Of a stretch of DNA of 64,000 nt, positions 1-10,600 are shown one piece after another. The stretch is from Crambe crambe. Its lineage: Eukaryota > Porifera > Demospongiae > Poecilosclerida > Crambeidae. Position 1 is the stretch's first letter. Each line of letters begins with the position of its first letter. The notes beneath the pieces were generated by a model that had not been told where the DNA came from, searched no databases, and saw nothing but the letters and a program-made list of their open reading frames with translations. The position numbers and the translations under genes were made by a program. The stretch spans positions 7,006,001 through 7,070,000 of the forward strand of contig OZ004589.1 in assembly GCA_963924555.1 (NCBI GenBank), written 5' to 3'.

Positions 1-413
1 TCAGTTCAGAATACCCTAAAGGGGTACCATTCTGTATATAAAGGAAGAAGAAGGGAGAGAAAGGGAGGGAAAATGATTGAAGATTACAATTCTAGGAGAT
101 GACTGACCACAATCATACCATCGGATCTTTACCATTCTGCAAATATCACTGCTCCTACCTATGGAACAACCTTGACTGTTGATGTAGCTGGAGGTAGGTC
201 ACATGACTCTCATGAGGCAGTTGTTGATTGTCTTTTGTTGCTATAGGAAAGAGTGATGTGGAGAAAGACTATAATGCCATGGTTGTGGTCAGTCATCTCC
301 TAGAATTATAATCTTCAATTTCTATTTCTTTATTTTTCCTCCTTTTCTTTCCCTTCTTCCTTTATATACAGAATGGCACTGACAAAGACTACCCTTTTAG
401 GGTATTCCGAACT
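1..413. repeat. Foldback: 115-bp inverted repeat around an ENPP exon
   Basis: Bases 1-115 are close to the reverse complement of 295-413 (shared ends include ATACCCTAAA / TTTAGGGTAT and TTATATACAGAATGG), with about 180 bp between the arms. The right arm is the ENPP exon that begins AATGGCACTGAC and its upstream intron in sense orientation; the left arm is the same piece flipped. Left of the central segment the normal upstream exons of ENPP are therefore missing or displaced, and position 1 is the window edge, so the true extent on the left is unknown. Confidence 0.85.
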
Positions 414-2549
414 GATAATCTCCCCCTTAGACTCCATGCCGGACATTTGACTCCATGGCCCTGCGTTCAAGAAGAACTATGTCTCCCAGGCATTCGATAA
501 CGTTCAGCTCTACTCCTTGATGTGTGATATGGCAGCTGCAAGTCTATATAGTCATCTCTCAAATTAGACAGCATTTCTCAGATAATTAGAAATGGTTGGA
601 ATAGATAAATCTGATTGATCAATAGGAGAGGTGGTTTGAGTATGGACTCTACCACCTTAACCATGGATGTGTGATTGCATCTTGTTCTAGGTTCAGGTCT
701 TTTAAACATCACTGCTGCTCCCAATAATGCTACTGTTGGTTCCCTCTACCACCTACTCGACCCCCAAACAGCCAAGAAATTCCCCCCAGCACAGTCCTTT
801 GGTGGAAGTCCAGGAGTTAACACTTCATGTCCTTTTCCCCAGGACAGGGCAATCTTCGAGTCAAGGAGTGTTTGCAATGAATGCATTTGTGACAGCACCT
901 GTTCACAGACATCTGTACTGAAAAGTAATAATGTGAACTTTAACCTCACAAGCACACAAGGTACATTATGTATGTATGTCCCTACCATTGCTCCAATGAG
1001 CAATTTATAATGATCTTTAGAGAGACAGTATCAGTCCAAGCACTTACCATGGGGTAGTCCTTCTGGTGGACGTGGAGATGGAGCCTGTCTCCTCACTCAA
1101 GCAACGTATGTCAGTCTCTATAGCAACAACTTCCACATCCCATTATGGTCTGCTTACACTATTAACAAAGATGTAAGTTTGGTTCCAAAAACAGCTATAT
1201 TTTGATTCTGATTCTGATATTGAAGGATGGCAACATTACAGCAACAAGCTCTTGTCTCCACAGCGATCCACGCATTGTGCCAACTTCTTCCACCAACTGT
1301 TCAACATATGTGAATAGAAAACATTCCATTCCTGTACCAGATTTCCAATCTGATGCTGATCCCAATGGATTGGTTTTTGTCCCTCTTCTCTTTCCATTTG
1401 GGACGTCCATTCAGCGTCTCTCCATGGGTGTGTTCTCTAATGTCGTTCCTCAATGGTCGTCCTTTTCTAATGGTGAGTGGACCTACTGAGATCCAAGCCA
1501 GCTAACTAGAATACCCTCAGGATGTGAACTTGTCCCAACACGTAAAACAGAGTTAGAAGTGACTACTGATCACTGATCATTAGCCAGCCAAATCTTTGTA
1601 TTCAAATCTGATTTATTTACCAAGGCTATAATTATATAGACTTGGGGGAAATGACCATTTCCTAAATGAGATAAATAACATGCAAATGTGATTCTAACCA
1701 TTCAGCACTATTACCTAGATACACTTTTGACCATTTGGTTACAAAAAAGAAAATTTAGATCCTAATAACATGGTTTATATCAGTGACCATGGGCAATAGA
1801 CAAGTAGATTTGCTCAGTAATTCTGTTTGGTTTCAGGTGTTTGGTTGGAGTTGGCAGGTGTCCTGAATCAATGGCTGGATGCTTATGGGACCCTCAACAT
1901 TGTAGTTGGTTCAGTTCTGGACTCCAACAGAGATGGACAGAGAGACCCTGACTCCAAGTACCCCAGTTTCCATGACATCGTAGCCATACCAAGTCATTAT
2001 TATGTGATCATGACGCGATGTACGAAAGGAGTGGACTTGAATGCGTGTGCTGTGGGGGATATAGCTAGAGGTCCATGGGATGCTCTTCCAGCACCCAATA
2101 GAACCTGGGGTAATTGTCCTGTTCCAATCTCTTGCTCTTATAATATTATTATTAATTCATCATCCCATCCTGCACCCCCTCTTTCTCACCTTTCACCCGT
2201 TACCCTTCACCATACACCCCAAAATCTTTACTCTCTCATCATACACCCCCTCAAACTCTACTCCCTCACCATACCCCTGCAGTCCACCCCAAAATCTCTA
2301 CTCTCTCATCATACACCCCCTCAAACTCTACTCCCTCACCATACCCCTGCAGTCCACCCACTCTTGACTTGTGCTTATCCCTCCCAATAGGATTACTCTC
2401 AGGCACATCAGATACTGAGATATGCTCTCACACCTCTGAGAGACATAGAGAAAGTGACAGGTGTGAATTTCTTCTCTCATCTGTCAGCAGAAGACCAGAA
2501 CTTCCTAGAACTGAGACTTGTAGATCAACTCTGGCCAGTAGGAGCCTGA
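116..2549 (+). pseudogene. Partial inverted copy of ENPP (3' half), probable pseudogene
   Basis: This repeats the last exons of the minus-strand ENPP gene on the plus strand. It starts inside the phosphodiesterase domain (SDLYHSANITAPTYG at ~121-205), continues through NGTDKDYPFRVF (~373-440), NVQLYSLMC (~510-540), LNITAAPNNATVGSLYHLL (~700-760) and the nuclease-like domain (exons near 1,020-1,175, 1,225-1,475 and 1,837-2,070), and ends with the same LVDQLWPVGA and stop at 2,547-2,549. In one 111-residue exon I count only two or three amino-acid differences from the intact gene, so it is recent. It lacks the Thr nucleophile and the EPDHAGH and SDHGM exons inside this window. A deletion at ~448 removes two exons, including the NHGFDN zinc-ligand exon, and shifts the frame. 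It cannot encode an active enzyme as seen; a transcript from the nuclease-like part remains possible. Confidence 0.8.
2213..2357. repeat. 72-bp tandem duplication in intron
   Basis: A pyrimidine-rich unit (CACCCCAAAATCT...CCCCTGCAGTC) occurs twice in a row. The opposite arm of the inverted duplication (~8,045-8,125) holds it once, so this copy expanded after the arms formed. Confidence 0.8.
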
Positions 2550-2596
2550 AACCTGAAACCTTGTTTCTTCCTCCACTTACTGCTCATTTCTAATTA

Positions 2597-2830
2597 TGCC
2601 ACCTCCATGCACTGTGTGATTACATGATAACATTATTAATGCCTGCCACCTCCATGTATTGTGTGATTACATGATAACATTATTAATGCCTGCCACCTCC
2701 ATGTATTGTGTGATTACATGATAACATTATTAATGCCTGCCACCTCCATGCATTGTGTGATTATCTTCATTATGATTACATAATAAGGTCCTTCGTTATT
2801 ACTGTTTGGTCTTCATTATGATTACATAAT
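2597..2830. repeat. 47-bp tandem repeat downstream of ENPP copy
   Basis: A unit GCCACCTCCATG..TGTGTGATTACATGATAACATTATTAATGCCT, about 47 bp, occurs about three and a half times. It is followed by two copies of a shorter TTCATTATGATTACATAATAAGGTCCTTC unit. The counterpart at ~7,690-7,800 on the other arm has fewer copies. Confidence 0.8.
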
Positions 2831-3169
2831 AAGGTCCTTCATAGCCAAAGTAGTAGCTCTTCTACTGCATCTGGCTAACTTAGCCCATCTGGGCAGAAGA
2901 AGGAATAAGGCTATGGTAGTAGTTTTCTTGTAGCTAGTAGCTACTTAGTTGGTTGTTGCTTTGGCAACAGGAAAAATAATTAGGACAAGTTTGCTTAGCA
3001 CTGGCTATGTACATCATCTAATGCTATTCTGTCATTTGAGAATTTTTTTTCTAAGCGTAACTGACACACCAAGTAGACAGCATGCAGTGCATGTTACTTG
3101 TGCTTATTATCCTATTATCACTAAGTGTATGGGCACATGATGATGACCTCTGATCCTCATGATTAGCTT

Positions 3170-3480
3170 CTAGTCAGCTGCACGAAATTTATTATGATGA
3201 AAATTAATCGTTACTGTGATAAACCAGTTTACCTCTTCTATTTCTTTGCATCGTCGACAAACATTGCTCCATATAATAGGCCCACTAACCCCTATACCCA
3301 ATGATTTTTTCCTATCAAAAGTTCTTTGCTGTTTTATACAACGGGCACATGCAACGAGTGAATCATAACAGCCAAAGTGTCCCACTCAGTGGGAAGCTCA
3401 ACCTCATCTAAGAAGGGCACTATATCAGACTTTTTTTGTCTACCAACATTGTAACCCTCTGGCTCTGAAGTTCCTGCAGG
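3170..3480 (-). pseudogene. Fossil fragment of helicase-type mobile-element protein
   Basis: Reading on the minus strand gives a short conserved-looking stretch: LPTEWDTLAVMIHSL, then CIKQQRTFDRKKSLGIGV and IIWSNVCRRCKEIEEVNW. From memory this pattern (WDT, then QQxxFDxKxLGIGV, then a C-x2-C pair) belongs to the N-terminal part of large PIF1/Helitron-like helicase proteins, just downstream of GRPxGT repeats. The adjoining minisatellite at 3,480-3,930 supplies exactly that repeat. The fragment is decayed and short. Family assignment is an inference. Confidence 0.4.
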
Positions 3481-3930
3481 CCTTCCACCTGAGTAGCCTA
3501 CTGCATAACCCTCACTGGCACCAGTGCCCTTGGGCCTACCTCCAGAACTGCCTATACAGAGTAACCCTCACTGGCACCAGTGCCCTTGGACCTACCTCCA
3601 GAACTGCCTATACAGAGTAACCCTCACTGGCACCAGTGCCCTTGGGCCTACCTCCAGAACTGCCTATACAGAGTAACCCTCACTGGCACCAGTGCCCTTG
3701 GGCCTACCTCCAGAACTGCCTATACAGAGTAACCCTCACTGGCACCAGTGCCCTTGGACCTACCTCCAGAACTGCCTATACAGAGTAACCCTCACTGGCA
3801 CCAGTGCCCTTGGGCCTACCTCCAGAACTGCCTATACAGAGTAACCCTCACTGGCACCAGTGCCCTTGGGCCTACCTCCAGAACTGCCTATACAGAGTAA
3901 CCCTCACTGGCACCAGTGCCCTTGGGCCTA
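3480..3930. repeat. 56-bp minisatellite (decayed GRPKGTGASEGY repeat)
   Basis: About eight copies of a 56-bp unit contain ACTGGCACCAGTGCCCTTGG (itself carrying the short inverted repeat CACTGG/CCAGTG). In one minus-strand frame each unit reads GGRPKGTGASEGYSV, but the unit length is not a multiple of three, so the array as it stands is not coding. Related units lie at ~17,095-17,255 and ~19,125-19,272, with a ~51-52-bp period at the former. Confidence 0.85.
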
Positions 3931-4039
3931 CCTCACTTGATGTCATAGAAAAGAAATGGCTAAACACTTTTGAGCAATGACAGAGAAAGTAGAGTGAAAC
4001 TCCACAATGTAAAATAAGAGCTCGTGTTTCCAAGAGAAA

Positions 4040-4430
4040 CTTGAAGGGAACAAGTGTAAGATACACAAGGGCACAACAATATTTTGAATAGGAATAAGGA
4101 AACATGCCATACCTTTGTGTATCCTATGGATTTCCTTATCAAGTTTCCTTCAGGTTTCATGCAGGCTAGGATATCTCCTATATATGGTACATGGTACAAA
4201 ACATATGTTTGCATATGAGGGTGAAAGGTCATATCGCTAGTGGGGGGCCTTACAACACACAGATAATGCCAAGACCAAGGGATTTAAGAGACCTGAAGCC
4301 CTGAGCTGCAGTGACCAAGCACAGCAAGGTCACTACTGAGGGCCTGAGGGTCTCTTGAATAATAATTAGACATCGAGACCAAGCAGTAAATGAAGGACCT
4401 TATTATGTAATCATAATGAACAGTATGAAG
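4040..4430. repeat. Direct repeat of 7,322-7,730
   Basis: The stretch starting GTTTCCAAGAGAAACTTGAA and running to the AAGGACCTTATTATGTAATC region recurs in the same orientation at ~7,322-7,730, next to the 3' end of the intact ENPP gene. It carries ENPP 3'-flanking DNA, so the plus-strand receptor copy 4,972-6,621 is bracketed by two copies of this segment. Confidence 0.75.
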
Positions 4431-4439
4431 TGAACAGTA

Positions 4440-4971
4440 TAGGGTGTACCCTTCCCTTGATGTTACCCTAATGGCAATGATACTTGTTCTATGCTCTTTC
4501 AAGTATACCCATGAATGATGCCATAGAGATCATGTGTTACAGCCATAAAGATCATAATTATGTTAGCTAGAGTAACCTGCTATTGTTATTATTACTGGAG
4601 GTGCTTGTTATTTATTTGGGTGCATCTGTTCCCACAAATGTTTAGGAGGGGGAAAAGCACACAACAGCCATGAAGTTGCAAGCATGGATCACATTCAATA
4701 TCATGCAGGTCATATTGCTTCTGTTTAAAGTATGATGAACATAGGGTAATAACCTGGTCATCACAATGTACAAACTCCTTGTATTGTTCAAGTACTGACC
4801 ATGGAAATCAATAATAGTATTGTTATTTGAAGTGCCTAATAGTTTACTCAGTGAATCGTAGCAAGTTCATAACAGTACACACATAAGAAAAATACCATTT
4901 GTACACCTAGCAACAATAGCTATATAGCTAGATAGTCAGCTAGCTAGCTAGCTAGCTGGCCAGTGGCAAAC
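4440..4971 (+). promoter_or_regulatory. Duplicated upstream region of receptor paralogue A
   Basis: About 500 bp before the start codon match ~10,985-11,472 before paralogue B almost base for base, including CTAGCAACAATAGCTATA just before the gene. Paralogue C keeps only the last ~120 bp of it (~15,240-15,365). The shared region plausibly contains the promoter. I see no clear TATA box. Confidence 0.45.
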
Positions 4972-6621
4972 ATGGATTGTAGACTCTTTCTTGTGGTGCT
5001 CCTATTTTTTCCTTGTAGTGAGGCCTCAGGAGATATCTGGTATCAAGAAGAATCAGAGGTTAAAGAGATGACCTGTCCCACTTGGTACCACACTAACTCT
5101 GCTGGTCAATGCGAATGTGGTGTATGCTTGGAAAGCAAAGTGATATGTAAGCCAAATAAGAAAGTTGCTACTATTACCTGGTTGTGTATGAGTTATGATA
5201 ATAAAAGTAAAGTCACAGTTGCAGGAAAGTGCATATATGGTGATTTAGGCAGCTTCAACAAAGGTTATTTCATCGAGCAGCCCATTGCTGTGACAGAGTT
5301 GGATAATTCTTGTGACTGGTTGAATCGAACTGGCCTTTTGTGCAGTCAATGCAGGAATCAGTCACATGGAGTTGCTGTGTTATCCTACAGGTATGAGTGT
5401 GTGGAATGTCTGGGGAGTATCTATGGATGGTTGCTTTATTTCACCCTCGTACTTGTCCCAGTCACATTATTCTTCCTCGTCATTATAGCCTGCAACATTC
5501 GTGCAACAGCAGCCCACATGAATGCATTCATATGCACTGTACAGATTGCACTCTACACCATCAACAGTAGCATAGGTGGAGTGCATATGAACTTTGATAA
5601 ATTTGCTGCGACCCTATTGGGTATTTGGAATTTGGATTTTTTTCAGTATACTTTCCCTCCATTCTGCATCGATAGAAATTACTCAACTTTGAGAGTTTTA
5701 TCGTTTGACTACATCAATGCCTTCTATCCACTAGCTCTCCTGATAATCACGTACATTTGCATTGAGTTATACGATAAAAACTACCGGCTGTTCAGAGCAG
5801 TTTGGTTACCTTTTGGATTATGTCTGTCTTTCATTCAGAAGCATTTGTCTGTGAAACTTCACATAAATGCTAAATTGAATGTCTTGAATGCATTTGCTAC
5901 TTTCATCATCTTAGCCTACTGCAAGATATTGTACACAAATTTCGCCCTTCTTAGTCCTACACAGCTTTATGAGAGCAATGGATCTTCATTTCCACCAAAT
6001 GGAACACGATATACTCTCTACAATGCTTCAGTGCCATACCTTGGAGAAGATCATAAACCTTACTTCATCCTGGCCATTATTGTGCTCCTGGTCTTCAACA
6101 TCTTTCCAATGCTTCTTCTGTTTTTGTACCCCATGAAACCCTTTCAAAAATTACTCAACTGCTTCCCCCAAATGCGTTGGGATCACCTTCACATATTCAT
6201 GGATTTCTTTCAAGGGTGTTACAAAAATGGAACTAACAACACTCTGGACTATCGCTACTTCGCTGGACTTTACCTCCTCATTCGATTTATATACCACATC
6301 AGTATAATCCATATTAATGGGTCTTATACCATCATCATTCAAAGCGTTCTTTGCCTGACTGTCTCGATTCTGTTTGGAGTTTTACGACCATACAGAAACG
6401 ATTTCTATAACAGATTAGACTGTATGTTCTTTGGATTGGTAACATTGGGGATTGTATGCATATTATGCAACGAATACATTGTCCATCTACGAAATGTTTC
6501 AGTCATATTATACTTCTTGGGAATAATTGGAGTGTCCTACACACTGTTGATACTGCTACAGAACTTGATATTAATAGTGTGTCCACAAAGTCTCATAGTC
6601 AAACTCAAAAAAATTCTTTAA
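4972..6621 (+). CDS. Cys-rich multi-pass membrane receptor-like protein, paralogue A
   Basis: A single-exon gene of 549 residues. The ATG at 4,972 was chosen because it starts a clean signal peptide (MDCRLFLVVLLFFPCSEASG); the upstream in-frame codons give no better start. The ectodomain (about residues 20-150) is rich in Cys (CECGVC, DNSCDW, LLCSQC, YECVEC) and N-glycosylation sites. About ten hydrophobic segments follow, beginning with WLLYFTLVLVPVTLFFLVII at ~152 and ending with a very short tail (VKLKKIL). The layout (GLLCxxC, YxCxxC, then a first TM and a HMNAFI segment, later a ...LNVLNAFATFIILAYCKIL segment) resembles, from memory, the C-terminal multi-TM region of the widespread POMP-repeat/Cys-rich proteins of sponges and protists. 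Function and ligand are unknown. It is 90%+ similar to paralogues B and C. Confidence 0.85.
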   Translation: MDCRLFLVVLLFFPCSEASGDIWYQEESEVKEMTCPTWYHTNSAGQCECGVCLESKVICKPNKKVATITWLCMSYDNKSKVTVAGKCIYGDLGSFNKGYFIEQPIAVTELDNSCDWLNRTGLLCSQCRNQSHGVAVLSYRYECVECLGSIYGWLLYFTLVLVPVTLFFLVIIACNIRATAAHMNAFICTVQIALYTINSSIGGVHMNFDKFAATLLGIWNLDFFQYTFPPFCIDRNYSTLRVLSFDYINAFYPLALLIITYICIELYDKNYRLFRAVWLPFGLCLSFIQKHLSVKLHINAKLNVLNAFATFIILAYCKILYTNFALLSPTQLYESNGSSFPPNGTRYTLYNASVPYLGEDHKPYFILAIIVLLVFNIFPMLLLFLYPMKPFQKLLNCFPQMRWDHLHIFMDFFQGCYKNGTNNTLDYRYFAGLYLLIRFIYHISIIHINGSYTIIIQSVLCLTVSILFGVLRPYRNDFYNRLDCMFFGLVTLGIVCILCNEYIVHLRNVSVILYFLGIIGVSYTLLILLQNLILIVCPQSLIVKLKKIL

Positions 6622-6907
6622 ATGTAGTGACATTTTATTAGTGATGATGTTAGCTAGCACAGTCAGAATCCCATTATATGGTTTGCCAAGATACAATGAC
6701 ATAATTATGTTGAGGCCTGAAATATCAGGAGAAGATAGAGCATTCATGGAAGGCCTCTATACCTCAATAGATATCTAGTAAGGGGGAAATGGCCCCTTGA
6801 TACTTCCCCTTTGATAAAGTCTACTGTATGTTTTTTCAGTACACCCCACAGAGTTTATTCTGTAATCCAATCTTATTTTCTCCAATAGGTTGAAAATAAG
6901 GTACACG

Positions 6908-6984
6908 CACACTGTCAAAATGAAAGTGTGTACTGCACACTAAATAGTCCCAATAGCTGCACTCGCTATAAGCAAAACAGTGTG
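6908..6984. mobile_element. Short MITE-like element
   Basis: A 77-bp segment bounded by CACACTGT and its inverse ACAGTGTG, with AAAATGAAAG / AAGCAAAACAG inside the ends. A second copy lies at 13,398-13,474, at the same position downstream of paralogue B, so it was duplicated with the gene rather than inserted twice. Its ends resemble those of the larger element at 18,763-19,002. Confidence 0.5.
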
Positions 6985-7321
6985 TGAAGTGGGACAAGAA
7001 TTAACAGTATGCAGTAAACACATACTTTCGCAAATCACTTGATATTTCTCCCTTTGATTTTGCTCTTGTAAATTCATATCTGTGCTATTAGGCAAGTCCA
7101 TAACAGTACACATGTAAGAGAAACAGGCACATAAAACATAATTAAAGAGGTGAGGATCAGGACAGGTGAGGGAATGGTACTAGAAGAATGCAAACCATAG
7201 TGGGACAAGTCTCTCTAGAAGTATAATTCTAGAATTCTGTGCATGCACATGCAGTTTACCCAATGGTCATCCAATTGTTGGTGATGCACACATGCTATTG
7301 TTAGGACATTCATATCACTAT

Positions 7322-7730
7322 AGTGTTTCCAAGAGAAACTTGAAGGGAACAAGTGTAAGATACACAAGGGCACGGCAATATTTTGAATAGGAAATAAGGA
7401 AATATACCGTGCCTTTGTGTATCCTATGAATTTCTTTATCAAGTTTCCTTCAGGCTTCATGCAGGCTAGGACACTTATGTGTGGTACATGGTGCAAAACA
7501 TACATAATTATTATATACGTTTGCATATGAGGGTGGAAGGTCATATCACTATTGGGGGTCTTGCAACACACAGATAATACCGAGGATTTAAGAGACCTGA
7601 AGGCCCTGAGCTGTAGTGACTGAGCACAGAAAGGTCGCTACTAAGGGCCTGAGGATCTCTTAAATAATAATTAGACATCGAGACCAAGCAGTAATAATGA
7701 AGGACCTTATTATGTAATCATAATGAAGAT
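7322..7730. repeat. Direct repeat of 4,040-4,430
   Basis: This is the second copy of the segment described at 4,040-4,430, lying immediately downstream of the ENPP transcript on the minus strand. It probably marks the edge of the DNA that moved when the ENPP 3' end was duplicated. Confidence 0.7.
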
Positions 7731-10600
7731 AACCACACAGTGCATGGAGGTGGCAGGCATTAATAATGTTATCATGTAATTACACAATGCATGGAGGTGG
7801 GATAATTATAAACAATATGAAAATGGAGGAAGAAACAAGGTTTCAGGTTTCAGGCTCCTACTGGCCAGAGTTGATCTACAAGTCTCAGTTCTAGGAAGTT
7901 CTGATCTTCTGCTGACAGATGAGGGAAGAAATTCACACCTGTCACTTTCTCTATGTCTCTCAGAGGTGTGAGAGCATATCTCAGTATCTGATGTGGCTGA
8001 GAGTAATCCTGTTGGGAGGGATAAGCACAAGTCAAGAGTGGATGGACTGCAGGGGTATGGTGAGGGAGTAGAGTTTGAGGGGGTGTATGATGAGAGAGTA
8101 AAGATTTTGGGGTGTATGGTGAAGGGTAACGGGTGAAAGGTGAGAAAGAGGGGATGCAGGATGGGATGATGAATTAATAATAATATTATAAGAGCGAGAG
8201 ATTGCAACAGGACAATTACCCCAGGTTCTATTGGGTGCTGGAAGAGCATCCCATGGACGTCTATATCCCCCACAGCACACGCATTCAAGTCCATTCCTTT
8301 CGTACATCGCGTCACGATCACATAATAATGACTTGGTATGGCTACGATGTCATGGAAACTGGGGTACTTGGAGTCAGGGTCTCTCTGTCCATCTCTGTTG
8401 GAGTCCAGAACTGAACCTACTACGATGTTGAGGGTCCCATAAGCATCCAGCCATTGGTTCAGGGCACCTGCCAACTCCAACCAAACACCTGAAATCAAAC
8501 AGAGAATTACTGAGCATATGTACTTGTCTATTGCCCATGGTCACTGACATAAACCATGTTATTAGGATCTAAATTTTCTTTTTTGTAACCAAATGGTCAA
8601 GTGTATTTAGGTATAGTGCTGAATGGTTAGAATCATATTTGCATGTTATTTGTCTCATTTAGGAAATGGCCATTTCCCCCAAGTCTATATATAACCTTGG
8701 TAAATAAATCAGATTTGAATATGAAGATTTGGCTGACAATTTGGCTGGCTAATGATCAGTGATCAGTAGTCACTTCTAACTCTGTTGTACGTGTTGGGAC
8801 AAGTTCACATCCTGAGGGTATCCTAGTTAGCTGGCTTGGATCTCAGTAGGTCCACTCACCATTAGAAAAGGACGACCATTGAGGAACGACATTAGAGAAC
8901 ACACCCATGGAGAGACGCTGAATGGACGTCCCAAATGGAAAGAGAAGAGGGACAAAAACCAATCCATCGGGATCAGTGTCAGATTGGAAATCTGGTACAG
9001 GAATGAAATGATTTCTATTCATATATGTCGAACAGTTGGTGGAAGAAGTCGGCACAATGCGTGGATCGCTGTGGAGACAAGAGCTTGTTGCTGTAATGTT
9101 GCCATCCTTCAATATCAGGATTAGAATCAAAATATAGCTGTTTTTGGAACCAAACTTACATCTTTGTTAATAGTGTAAGCAGACCATAATGGGATGTGGA
9201 GGTTGTTGCTATAGAGACTGACATATGTTGCTTGAGTGAGGAGACAGGCTCCATCTCCACGTCCACCAGAAGGACTACCCCATGGTAAGTGCTTGGACTG
9301 AAACTGTCTCTCTAAAGATCATTATAAATTGCTCATTGGAGCAATGGTAGGGACATACATACATAATGTACCTTGTGTGCTTGTGAGGTTAAAGTTCACA
9401 TTATTACTGTTCAGTACAGATGTCTGTGAACAGGTGCTGTCACAAATGCATTCATCGCAAACACTCCTTGATTCGAAGATTGCCCTGTCCTGGGGAAAAG
9501 GACATGAAGTGTTAACTCCTGGACTTCCACCAAAGGACTGTGCTGGGGGGAATTTCTTGGCTGTTTGGGGGTCGAGTAGGTGGTAGAGGGAACCAACAGT
9601 AGCATTATTGGGAGCAGCAGTGATGTTTAAAAGACCTGAACCAAGAACAAGATGCAATCACACATCCATGGTTAAGGTGGTGGAGTCCATACTCAAACCA
9701 CCTCTCCTATTGATCAATCAGATTTATCTATTCCAACCATTTCTAATTATCTGAGAAATGCTGTCTAATTTGAGAGATGACTATATAGACTTGCAGCTGC
9801 CATACCACACATCAAGGAGTAGAGCTGAACGTTATCGAATGCCTGGGAGACATAGTTCTTCTTGAACGCAGGGCCATGGGCAATGAAGATGGCCTGGGGA
9901 AAAACACAGAAAAATGGTAATTTTGCAGCAACATTACGTTACAACAACCCACTCACTTGCATTTCTTTCTCTAGGTTATCGAAACCATGGTTACCGGCTA
10001 GTGGTGACTTTTTGGGTCTGAAGAGCATCCTAAAATAATATGACAAATAAGTACGAACATTACATGCATGTGACATGCAATGCACATGCATGCCACATGC
10101 TATACAAATGCACTTACACATAGGAATGGACATCCCCGATTGCATATATAGGGCCATAGCGCCTGCATGTACAATAGAAATTATGCTGACACAGCATCTC
10201 ACACAGAAATGTATGGGGGGCATCACACTTACTCTTTATGGAAATGTCCGGCATGGAGTCTAAGGGGGAGATTATCAGTTCGGAATACCCTAAAGGGGTA
10301 GTCTTTGTCAGTGCCATTCTGTATATAAAGGAAGAAGGGAAAGAAAAGGAGGAAAAATAAAGAAATAGAAATCGAAGACTATAATTCTAGGAGATGACTG
10401 ACCACAACCATGGCATTATAGACTTTCTCCACATTACTCTTTCCTATAGCAACAAAAGACAATCAACAACTGCCACATGATGCTCACATGAGAGTCATGT
10501 GACCTACCTCCAGCTACATCAACAGTCAAGGTTGTTCCATAGGTAGGAGCAGTGACATTTGCAGAATGGTAAAGATCCGATGGTATGAACTGCAAGAGAG
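7690..10600. repeat. Right arm of large inverted duplication
   Basis: This matches 116-2,830 in inverted orientation and contains the last exons of the intact ENPP gene. The arms are about 2.7 and 2.9 kb with ~4.9 kb between them, holding receptor paralogue A. Confidence 0.85.

Larger units (their letters stand above)
116..2830. repeat. Left arm of large inverted duplication
   Basis: This segment matches the reverse complement of ~7,690-10,600 through exons, introns and about 280 bp beyond the ENPP stop codon. The match ends near 2,830 at TAATAAGGTCCTTCAT. Relative to the other arm it has a ~365-bp deletion near 448, an extra 72-bp intronic tandem copy at 2,213-2,357 and extra copies of a 47-bp unit at 2,597-2,760. 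Confidence 0.85.

Noticed and set aside
2080-2367. Pro/Leu-rich plus-strand frame (LHHTPQNLYSLIIHP) downstream of the ENPP-like exon
   Set aside because: It is the intron before the last ENPP exon; the frame is open because of the 72-bp pyrimidine repeat, and the other arm has the same intron.
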